Source: JACQAP01 sp035548375 (GTDB taxonomy: Bacteria; Pseudomonadota; Gammaproteobacteria; Burkholderiales; JACQAP01). From it: DNA of 64,000 bases. Location: the NCBI GenBank assembly GCA_035548375.1, contig DASZTG010000050.1, forward strand, positions 9,833-73,832, written 5' to 3'. The notes beneath the pieces were generated by a model, which saw only the letters and a program-made list of their open reading frames with translations, did not search any database and was not told where the DNA came from. A program made the position numbers and the translations under genes. This document shows, piece after piece, positions 52,351 through 59,749 of this stretch (position 1 is its first letter; each line of letters begins with the position of its first letter).

Positions 52351-53211
52351 ATGGCGGAAGCAGCGGCACCGAAGAAGCTCACGATTTTCGACCTGCAGGC
52401 CAAGGTGGACCGCGGGGAAAAGGTTTTCCAGGTCACCGCGGTCGACTATCCGACTGCGCAACTCGTCGACCGCTCAGGCATCGACTGCATCCTGATCGGT
52501 GATTCGCTGGGCATGACGGCGCTGGGCTACTCCGGCACCGTGCCGGTGACCATGGACGAGATGATCCACCACGCCAAGGCGATTTCGCGCGCGGCCAAGC
52601 GCGCGATCCTGGTTGGCGACCTGCCGCTGGGTGCGTATCACGCTTCCACCGCCGACGCGATCAATAACGCGATGCGCATGCTGAAAGAGGGCGGTACCGA
52701 CGTGGTGAAAATCGAGGGCGGCGAGGATTTCGCGCCCGTCGCTGAAGCGGTAGTGAAGGCGGGCGTGCCGGTCATGGGGCACATCGGCCTGACGCCGCAA
52801 CTCGTGTCCAAGCTCGGCGGCTTCAAGGTCCAGGGCAAGAGCGCGGAAACCGGCGCGCAGTTGCTGAAGGACGCGATCGCCATGGAAAAGGCGGGTTGCT
52901 TCGCGATCGTGCTGGAGGCCATTCCGGACCGGGTCGCGAAGGTCATCACCGAGAAGCTCTCGATCCCGACCATCGGCATCGGCGCCGGCGCGCATTGCGA
53001 CGGGCAGAATCTCGTGCTGCACGACATGGTCGGCCTTTTCGACCGCTTCACGCCGAAATTCGTCAAGCGCTATGCGAACTGCTGGGACCTGATTTCGAAG
53101 GCGCTCGCGGATTTCCAGGACGACGTGCACAAGGGCCAGTTCCCGCTGGCGGAGCACAGCTTCACGATGAAGGACGACGAGTACCAGGCCTTCTTGAAGA
53201 AGCTGGGGTAG
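52351..53211 (+). CDS. panB: 3-methyl-2-oxobutanoate hydroxymethyltransferase
   Basis: 286 aa. DSLGMTALGYSGTVPVTMDE, VVKIEGGEDF, VMGHIGLTPQ, PTIGIGAGAHCDGQNLVLHD. First committed step of pantothenate synthesis. AGGAGG precedes the start. panC is not adjacent. Confidence 0.97.
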   Translation: MAEAAAPKKLTIFDLQAKVDRGEKVFQVTAVDYPTAQLVDRSGIDCILIGDSLGMTALGYSGTVPVTMDEMIHHAKAISRAAKRAILVGDLPLGAYHASTADAINNAMRMLKEGGTDVVKIEGGEDFAPVAEAVVKAGVPVMGHIGLTPQLVSKLGGFKVQGKSAETGAQLLKDAIAMEKAGCFAIVLEAIPDRVAKVITEKLSIPTIGIGAGAHCDGQNLVLHDMVGLFDRFTPKFVKRYANCWDLISKALADFQDDVHKGQFPLAEHSFTMKDDEYQAFLKKLG

Positions 53212-53286
53212 GGGGAGAAGGGTTAAGGGCGAAGGGAGAAGGGTGTAGGGCCTTGAGCTTTTACCTTTCCCCTTCTCCCTTCACGT
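53210..53286. repeat. Short inverted element E (GAAGGG steps)
   Basis: Left part is GGGAGAAGGGTTAAGGGCGA and continues with GAAGGG-like steps to about 53250. The right part CCTTTCCCCTTCTCCCTTCA is its imperfect reverse complement. Core about 20 bp. A single arm of the same composition lies upstream of the NYN gene (33968-34010), and a GAGGTGAGGCGTGAGGAG run at 20368-20392 may be another partial copy. Confidence 0.6.
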
Positions 53287-53422
53287 TTCCCGTTTCTTGC
53301 ACTGACCGCAAAGACCCATGCGGCCTCCAATGTTGAATTGAAACGCCTGCGCGAGTCCGCGGGCTTGGTCCGGCAGCGCGAGAATCCCGGACACCGCCGC
53401 CCGGAGGTTTTAAACTTCGCGC

Positions 53423-54394
53423 ATGGACAGCTCCGCCGTCTCGCCTGAATTCGACCTGATCGCGCGCTACTTCACGCGCGCGCCTCGCCATGCCGCGCTT
53501 GGCGTCGGCGACGACGCGGCGCTGATCTCGGTGTCGGCAGGCAACGAACTGGCGGCGTCGACGGACATGCTGGTCGAAGGCGTGCATTTTTTCGCGGACG
53601 TGGATGCGCAATCGCTCGGGCACAAGGCGCTGGCGGTCAACTTGTCCGATCTTGCGGCGATGGGTGCGACGCCGCGCTGGGCGATGCTCTCGCTGGCGTT
53701 GCCCGGCATCGACGCGCAATGGCTGGAAAAATTCTCGCGCGGCTTCTTTGCGCTGGCCGACAAGCACGGCGTCGACCTGGTCGGCGGAGATACCACGCGC
53801 GGTCCACGCAACATTTGCGTGCAGATCATGGGCGAGGTTCCGAAGGGCAGTGCATTGCGCCGCGACCACGCCAGGATCGGCGACGACATCTGGGTTTCCG
53901 GCACCCTGGGCGATGCGGCGGCGGCCGTTGCGCACCGGCGCGGCGAGCTCACCCTGGAAGGCGCGACGCTTGAGCGCTGCCGGAACAAGCTCGATTGGCC
54001 CGCGGCACGCGTGGCACTTGGCGTGGAACTGCTGTCGCTCGCTAACAGTGCGATCGATATTTCCGATGGGCTGCTCGGCGATCTCGGGCATATTTGCGAG
54101 CGCTCGGGCGTCGGTGCGCGCGTCGTGCTCGACGACGTGCCCTGCATGCCGGACCTGCGCGCGCTGCGAGAACAGGATCGCGTACGGCGCGCCGTGCTGG
54201 CAGGCGGCGACGACTACGAGCTTTGCTTTACGGCGCTGCCGCAGCGAACCGCGGAAATCGCCGCGCTTGCCGCGACCCTGGACTTGCCCTTGACGCGCAT
54301 CGGCAGCATCGTCGAGGGGAACGCGGTTTTGTTGGTCGACGCCGCGGGGCGCGCCGTGCCCATGAAGGAAACCGGATTTGACCACTTCCGCTGA
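53423..54394 (+). CDS. thiL: Thiamine-monophosphate kinase
   Basis: 323 aa. GVGDDAALI with the metal-binding Asp pair, STDMLVEGVHF, ALAVNLSDLAAMGA, GGDTTRG and ISDGLLGDLGHI. Phosphorylates thiamine monophosphate to the diphosphate. Overlaps pgpA by 17 bp. Confidence 0.96.
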   Translation: MDSSAVSPEFDLIARYFTRAPRHAALGVGDDAALISVSAGNELAASTDMLVEGVHFFADVDAQSLGHKALAVNLSDLAAMGATPRWAMLSLALPGIDAQWLEKFSRGFFALADKHGVDLVGGDTTRGPRNICVQIMGEVPKGSALRRDHARIGDDIWVSGTLGDAAAAVAHRRGELTLEGATLERCRNKLDWPAARVALGVELLSLANSAIDISDGLLGDLGHICERSGVGARVVLDDVPCMPDLRALREQDRVRRAVLAGGDDYELCFTALPQRTAEIAALAATLDLPLTRIGSIVEGNAVLLVDAAGRAVPMKETGFDHFR

Positions 54395-54881
54395 TTATTT
54401 CGCACGGCCGTCGCTTCGCTTCGTGTTCTCGCATCCGGCGCCCTTCATCGCGTTCGGGTTCGGTATCGGATTGATCCGGCTGGCACCGGGAACATTCGGC
54501 ACGCTGCTGGCATTTCCGATCCACGCGTGGTTGTATCCGCGTACGGGCGATTTAGGGTACGTGGCGTTGCTGCCCGTGCTCTTCGTCATCGGCATCTGGG
54601 CCTGCCAGGTGACCGGCAGGAGGCTGGGCGTGCACGACCACGGCGGCATGGTCTGGGACGAGACCATCGCCTTCCTGATCGTGCTCTATTTCGTGCCGGC
54701 ATCGCCGTTGTGGCAGGCGTTTGCGTTCCTGCTGTTTCGCCTGTTCGACATTTTGAAGCCGGCGCCGATCCGGCATTTCGATCGCAGCATGCGCAATGGC
54801 CTGGGCGTCATGTTCGACGACCTGCTTGCCGCGTTCTACGCGCTGCTATGCCTGGCCGGATGGAAATTCGTGTTTGGATGA
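54378..54881 (+). CDS. pgpA: Phosphatidylglycerophosphatase A
   Basis: 167 aa from a TTG inside the end of thiL, with AAGGAAA about 10 nt upstream. IRLAPGTFGTLLAFPIH, HDHGGMVWDETIAFLIV, FRLFDILKPAPI: the PgpA metal-site pattern. Four membrane segments. Dephosphorylates phosphatidylglycerophosphate. Confidence 0.93.
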   Translation: MTTSADYFARPSLRFVFSHPAPFIAFGFGIGLIRLAPGTFGTLLAFPIHAWLYPRTGDLGYVALLPVLFVIGIWACQVTGRRLGVHDHGGMVWDETIAFLIVLYFVPASPLWQAFAFLLFRLFDILKPAPIRHFDRSMRNGLGVMFDDLLAAFYALLCLAGWKFVFG

Positions 54882-54904
54882 CCGGGAGACGGGACGCAAG
54901 GACC

Positions 54905-55399
54905 ATGGACACGCAACTCTACGAATTGTCGGAAAAGGCCGGGCACGCGCTCAAGGCGCGCGGATTCATGATGGCGACGGCGGAATCCTGCACCGGCGGA
55001 TGGATCGGCCAGGTCATGACGATGGTGCCGGGCAGTTCGAGATGGTTCGATCGCGGCTTCGTGACCTACACGAACGATGCCAAGCAGGAAATGCTCGGCG
55101 TGCAGTCCGCCACGCTGAAGGAATTCGGCGCCGTTTCGGAGCAGACGGTGAAAGAGATGGTCGAGGGTGCGCTCGCGCGCAGCCGCGCGCAGGTCGCGGT
55201 GGCCGTCAGCGGCATCGCCGGCCCCGACGGCGGCACCCCCACGAAGCCCGTCGGCACCGTGATGCTGGCGTGGGGCAGCAAGCCAGGCGACATCGTCTCG
55301 CGAGCCATGCGCTTTTCCGGCGACCGCGATTCGGTGCGCCGGCAGACGGTCATCGCCGCGCTCGAAGGCGTGCTGGGAATGCTCGCGCGCAAGGACTAA
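54905..55399 (+). CDS. pncC: Nicotinamide-nucleotide amidase (CinA C-terminal domain family)
   Basis: 164 aa stand-alone CinA-C domain: MATAESCTGGWIGQVMT, GSSRWFDRGFVTYTNDAK, VAVSGIAGPDGGTPTKPVGT. Deamidates nicotinamide mononucleotide in pyridine-nucleotide recycling. The usual neighbour of pgpA and recA in Proteobacteria. Convergent with the kinase-HDOD-GAF gene, 14 bp away. Confidence 0.95.
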   Translation: MDTQLYELSEKAGHALKARGFMMATAESCTGGWIGQVMTMVPGSSRWFDRGFVTYTNDAKQEMLGVQSATLKEFGAVSEQTVKEMVEGALARSRAQVAVAVSGIAGPDGGTPTKPVGTVMLAWGSKPGDIVSRAMRFSGDRDSVRRQTVIAALEGVLGMLARKD

Positions 55400-55413
55400 G
55401 GTGCGCTCGCCAC

Positions 55414-57813
55414 TCACCCCGAATGCTGGCGGATCGCCAGCACGGCCTGGTTGCGCAGCGTCTTCCGCAGCGCGAGCTCGTCGGCGGGAATTTTCAGGCG
55501 GCCGGCCGCGTCGGCGTCGCCATAGAGCATGCCGATCGGCTTCTTGGCGATGATGATCGGGAAGATCGCGAATGAGCGCGCCGGTATGGTCTTGCGGAAC
55601 CAGTCCGGCACGTGGCTGCGGATGCTTTCCGACTCGGTGTCCTCGATCAGGATGTCGGCGCCGTTGGCGATGGCGGCCTGGAACACGTCGCGCGATCCGC
55701 CGATCGGGATGCAGAATCCCTTGCGAATGATCTCGTCGACCTGGCTGCCGAAGCCGAAGCGGCCTTTCAGCGTATTGGAGGCGGGGTCGCGCACGCACAA
55801 CAGCACGCGCGTGAATCCCATGCCGCGATACATGGCCTCGAGGATGATGCGCAGGATGTCGTTGAGCTTGTAGTCGCCGACCAGCGCGTTAGTGATGTCC
55901 TGGATGCCGGCCGTCAGCAGCGCTTTCCGGCTCGATTCCGGCGGCGCATCGGCCGGGATCGCCACCACCGGCGTCGACAGCGTGGCGTGCTGGATCGCGG
56001 TCTGCAGCTGGTCGGCCGGCGTCTGGTCGGGAGCTTCGTCCTTCGAGGCGACCGCGAGCGCTATGCGCGCGAGGAAGCCGTCGGCTGCGCGCAGGTCGAG
56101 CGCCTGCGCGTCGCGCTTGAGATCCTGCACCGACTGCTGGACGGCGGCTTCCAGGATCTGCGGCGTGACGTTGAGTCCCTTGCCGAACTTGTCCACCAAA
56201 GCGTGCATGCGTTTCTCGCGCGCCTGGGCGTCGGGCTCGCGCAGGGTCGCGCACAGGTCGGAGCCGAGCTCGGCGATGGCCTGCAGCTTGTCCTCCGGCG
56301 TCGCAGGCCGTCGCACCTGCGCGTCCGGCAGCTTGCGCATGCTTTGCACCATGCGCTCAGGGAAATGCCAGGCGCGCGCCGCGCCCACGCCGATTTCCTC
56401 GTAGCTGATGCCCAGGACTTTCAGGGCGGCCTGCTTCTCCGCGATGCCCTGCTCGACGAGCCGATCGGTCTGCTGCGCCTCTTCCGGAAGATAGAAGCGC
56501 ACCAGCAGGCGACCGAGGTCGTGGAACATGGTGCAGATGAAGGCTTCCTCGCCGTCGCGCACGTTCGCCTTGGCGACGAGCTCGCGCGCCAGCAATCCGC
56601 TGAAGTAGCCGGCGACCACGTCTTCCTTGAGCTGGGCCGCCTGCGCCTTGTTCTGCAGGTGTTCGAGCAGCATGAGCGTCATCGCCACGCTGCGGATGCG
56701 GTCGAAGCCGAGGATGACCACCGCGCGGGACACGGTGCTGATGGTGCCGCCGTACTGGCCGAAGTACGCCGTGTTGACCATGCGCAGAAGCTTGTTGGTC
56801 AGCGCGAAGTCCTTGAGGATGGTGTTCGACAGCGCGGAGGCGTTCTCGTCGTTGGATCCGGTGACGCGGTTGATCGTGCTGATGGTGTTCGACAGCGCGG
56901 GAAAGTCGCTCTTGTGCCGCATGCGACGCAGCAGGAATTCCAGGGTGCCGCCGGCTTCGGCGCCCGGCGCGTCTTCCGCCGCCGGGTCGAGGTAGGCGCG
57001 CAGCGCGTCGTGCATCGCGGCCGCATCGGCGAAACGCCGCGACGGCTCCGGCGACAAGGCCTTGAACACCAGGTCGTCGAGCTTCTCGTCGACTTCGGGA
57101 TTGAGCTTCGAGGGTGGCGCGATCGGTTCGTTGGCGCTCCGGTGCAGGATCTCGAAGACGTTGCGGCCTTCCACGGCCGGCTGGCCGGTGAGCATTTCAT
57201 AGAGCACGACGCCGGCCGCGTACAGGTCGCATTTCGGCGTGTAATGGCCGCTGTTGACGTACTCCGGGGCGAGATAGGATGGCGTGCCGCGCAATCCGTC
57301 GGGCGTGTCGGGAATGTGCTCGGCGATCTGCTGGGCGATGCCGAAATCCATGACCCTGGCGCTGCCGTCGGCGGTCAGCATGATGTTGCCGGGCTTGATG
57401 TCCCGGTGCATGACGCCGCGGCTGTGCGCGTAGCCTAGTGCCGCGAGCAGGTCCACCGCGATGCCGACCGCGCGCGACGGTGCCAGCTTGTGCTCGCGCT
57501 TGATCATGTGCGAAAGCACCGTGCCTTCGACGTATTCGAACACGAGGAAGGGCAGTTCGCTTTCCTCGCCGGCGTCGAACAGGGGGACGACGTTCGGGTG
57601 GGAAAGCTGGCTCACCATCCTCGCTTCGGCGAGCAGGGTGTCGACCCGTCGCCGGTGCTCGTCCGCCTTGCCGCCCACGACAGGCGTCTTGATCGCGACC
57701 CGGCGGTTGAGCTTGGGGTCGCGCGCCAGGTAAACCGTTCCCTGGGCGCCGGCACCTAGCATGCGCTCGATCTCGAATCGATTGATTTTCCGGGGCGCGG
57801 AGAGGACGGCCAT
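55414..57813 (-). CDS. Ser/Thr protein kinase-HDOD-GAF fusion
   Basis: 799 aa. Residues 1-275: Hanks kinase with GAGAQGTVYLA, the Lys in VAIKTP, catalytic HRDIKPGN, DFG and SYLAPEY. Residues about 290-560: HDOD domain (LSNTISTINRV, TNKLLRMVNTAYFGQ, VSRAVVILGFDRI, MFHDLGRLLV). Residues about 620-799: GAF-like domain (ALVGDYKLNDILRIILEAMY, later IPIGGSRDVFQA and AKKPIGMLYGDADA). Soluble. Likely couples a small-ligand or stress signal to phosphorylation; target unknown. Divergent from recA. Confidence 0.93.
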   Translation of the reverse strand: MAVLSAPRKINRFEIERMLGAGAQGTVYLARDPKLNRRVAIKTPVVGGKADEHRRRVDTLLAEARMVSQLSHPNVVPLFDAGEESELPFLVFEYVEGTVLSHMIKREHKLAPSRAVGIAVDLLAALGYAHSRGVMHRDIKPGNIMLTADGSARVMDFGIAQQIAEHIPDTPDGLRGTPSYLAPEYVNSGHYTPKCDLYAAGVVLYEMLTGQPAVEGRNVFEILHRSANEPIAPPSKLNPEVDEKLDDLVFKALSPEPSRRFADAAAMHDALRAYLDPAAEDAPGAEAGGTLEFLLRRMRHKSDFPALSNTISTINRVTGSNDENASALSNTILKDFALTNKLLRMVNTAYFGQYGGTISTVSRAVVILGFDRIRSVAMTLMLLEHLQNKAQAAQLKEDVVAGYFSGLLARELVAKANVRDGEEAFICTMFHDLGRLLVRFYLPEEAQQTDRLVEQGIAEKQAALKVLGISYEEIGVGAARAWHFPERMVQSMRKLPDAQVRRPATPEDKLQAIAELGSDLCATLREPDAQAREKRMHALVDKFGKGLNVTPQILEAAVQQSVQDLKRDAQALDLRAADGFLARIALAVASKDEAPDQTPADQLQTAIQHATLSTPVVAIPADAPPESSRKALLTAGIQDITNALVGDYKLNDILRIILEAMYRGMGFTRVLLCVRDPASNTLKGRFGFGSQVDEIIRKGFCIPIGGSRDVFQAAIANGADILIEDTESESIRSHVPDWFRKTIPARSFAIFPIIIAKKPIGMLYGDADAAGRLKIPADELALRKTLRNQAVLAIRQHSG

Positions 57814-58135
57814 GTCCCGCTTACGGCAGGCCGGTTCCCCGCTTTAGGCTGGGCCACGCCGTGCTCATCGCGCGGCCGGCCCGACCTGGAACCGCCCTGC
57901 ACGTCTTCAAGTTTTCCTTACGCATCAGGTGGTTGATGAATTTCGTGCGCGAGTATTTGCAATACTGTATATAACAACAGTATCATGGGCCCTGGATGGT
58001 ATCGAAGGCCTGCCTTGGCCCCGGAAGAAGTGCAATTCCGGCAGTTGCGATGAACGCGGCGTCAGGGCGGATTGATTGGCGACTTATAATCGGCGCGCGC
58101 CGGAAAGGAATCAGGCGATGGACGGAGGAAGACCG
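57814..58135. promoter_or_regulatory. Divergent promoter region between the kinase gene and recA
   Basis: The 322-bp gap contains the recA LexA box (57963-57982), an AT-rich stretch around it and the GGAGGA ribosome-binding site of recA at about 58123. The -10/-35 positions cannot be fixed confidently. No ORF of its own. Confidence 0.6.
57963..57982. promoter_or_regulatory. LexA (SOS) box of recA
   Basis: TACTGT-N8-ACAGTA with an AT-rich spacer (ATATAACA), matching the CTGT-N8-ACAG consensus of gamma- and betaproteobacterial LexA. About 150 bp before the recA start, so transcription starts well upstream of the gene. Confidence 0.88.
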
Positions 58136-59158
58136 ATGGAAGAAAACCGCAGCAAGGCGCTTGCCGCCGCGCTTTCCCAGATTGAAAAGCAGTTCGGCAA
58201 GGGCTCCATCATGCGGCTCGGGGAACATGACGTCGCCCGCGACATCCAGGTCGTCTCGACCGGATCGCTGGGCCTCGACTTGGCGCTTGGCATCGGCGGC
58301 CTGCCGCGCGGCCGCATTGTCGAGATCTACGGACCCGAATCCTCGGGCAAGACGACGCTGACCCTGTCGGTGATCGCGCAGATGCAGAAGATGGGCGGCA
58401 CCGCGGCCTTCATCGACGCGGAACATGCGCTCGACCCGCAATACGCGCAAAAGCTCGGCTGCAATGTTTCCGAGCTGCTGATTTCCCAGCCGGACAACGG
58501 TGAGCAGGCGCTGGAAATCGCCGACATGCTGGTGCGTTCCGGCTCGGTCGACGTCGTCGTGATCGACTCGGTCGCGGCACTCACGCCCAAGGCCGAAATC
58601 GAAGGCGAAATGGGCGAGCCGCAGATGGGCCTGCAGGCGCGCCTGATGTCGCAAGCGCTGCGCAAGCTCACGGCGAACATCAAGCGGTCCAACACGCTGG
58701 TGATTTTCATCAACCAGATACGCATGAAGATCGGCGTCATGTTCGGCAACCCCGAAACCACGACCGGCGGCAATGCGCTGAAGTTCTATGCGTCCGTGCG
58801 CATCGACATCCGCCGCATCGGCTCGATCAAGAAGGGCGAGGAAGTCATCGGCAACGAGACCCGTGCCAAGGTCGTCAAGAATAAAGTGGCCCCGCCGTTC
58901 CGCCAGGCCGAGTTCGACATTCTTTACGGCGAAGGCATTTCCCTGGAAGGCGAGCTAATCGAATTGGGCGTGCTCTACAAGATGATCGAGAAATCCGGCG
59001 CCTGGTACAGCTACGGCAAGGATCGCATCGGCCAGGGCAAGGACAATACGCGCGAGTTCCTGAAGGAACATCCGGACATCGCCAAGGAAATCGAGAACAA
59101 GATCCGCGCCCACGTTGCCGACAAGCCGCTGGCGCAGGTCATGGACGCCGAGGAATAA
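58136..59158 (+). CDS. recA: Recombinase RecA
   Basis: 340 aa. ALAAALSQIEKQFGKGSIMR, Walker A GPESSGKTTLTL, Walker B VVVIDSVAAL, loop MGEPQMGLQARLMSQALRKL, and a C-terminal acidic tail. Start at 58136 gives MEENRSKAL with GGAGGA 7 nt upstream; upstream in-frame ATGs at 58076 and 58118 would add non-conserved residues. SOS-controlled; recX follows after 24 bp. Confidence 0.98.
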   Translation: MEENRSKALAAALSQIEKQFGKGSIMRLGEHDVARDIQVVSTGSLGLDLALGIGGLPRGRIVEIYGPESSGKTTLTLSVIAQMQKMGGTAAFIDAEHALDPQYAQKLGCNVSELLISQPDNGEQALEIADMLVRSGSVDVVVIDSVAALTPKAEIEGEMGEPQMGLQARLMSQALRKLTANIKRSNTLVIFINQIRMKIGVMFGNPETTTGGNALKFYASVRIDIRRIGSIKKGEEVIGNETRAKVVKNKVAPPFRQAEFDILYGEGISLEGELIELGVLYKMIEKSGAWYSYGKDRIGQGKDNTREFLKEHPDIAKEIENKIRAHVADKPLAQVMDAEE

Positions 59159-59182
59159 GCCGCCTGGAAGGCAAGTAAGCCG

Positions 59183-59629
59183 GTGCCCGCGCCCGTTCCC
59201 AGCCTGCGCGTGCGGGCGCTGAAGGCCCTGGCGCGGCGCGAGCATTCCCGCCAGGAACTACAGGCCAAGCTCAAGGCGCACGCGGAGAATCTTGAAGAGG
59301 TCGAGCGCCTGCTCGACGAATTCGAGAAGCACGGCTGGCTGTCCGAGGCGCGCTTCGTCGAGCAACTCACCACCGCACGCCGCCGCAGGTTCGGCGCGGC
59401 GCGCATCCTCCAGGAACTTCAGGAAAAGGGCGTCTCCGGCGCGGCGCTGGACGATGCCCGCTCCCGTCTCAAGGCAGGCGAAATCGAGGCCGCGCGATCG
59501 GTCTGGCACAAGAAATTCGGTCGCTTGCCCGCATCGCTGGAGGAACGGGCGAAACAGTCACGCTTTCTCGCGAGCCGTGGCTTCTCCGCCGAGGTCGTGC
59601 GCCGCATCCTCAAGGGGGTGGACGAATAG
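59183..59629 (+). CDS. recX: Regulatory protein RecX
   Basis: 148 aa from a GTG. ALKALARREHSRQELQAKLK, LLDEFEKHGWLSEARFVEQL, RFGAARILQELQEKGVS and FLASRGFSAEVVRRILKG: the three-helix repeats of RecX. Inhibits RecA filament growth. Confidence 0.93.
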   Translation: MPAPVPSLRVRALKALARREHSRQELQAKLKAHAENLEEVERLLDEFEKHGWLSEARFVEQLTTARRRRFGAARILQELQEKGVSGAALDDARSRLKAGEIEAARSVWHKKFGRLPASLEERAKQSRFLASRGFSAEVVRRILKGVDE

Positions 59630-59749
59630 GCCGCCTGCCGCGCCCCGGGCGCAGTAGCCCGCCCGCCGCCGGTAATGCAATAATCCCATCCTCGTGCGCC
59701 GGCCATCGAGGCACGGCCGTTTTCGGCATCCGGTCAAGGCATCCAGGCA

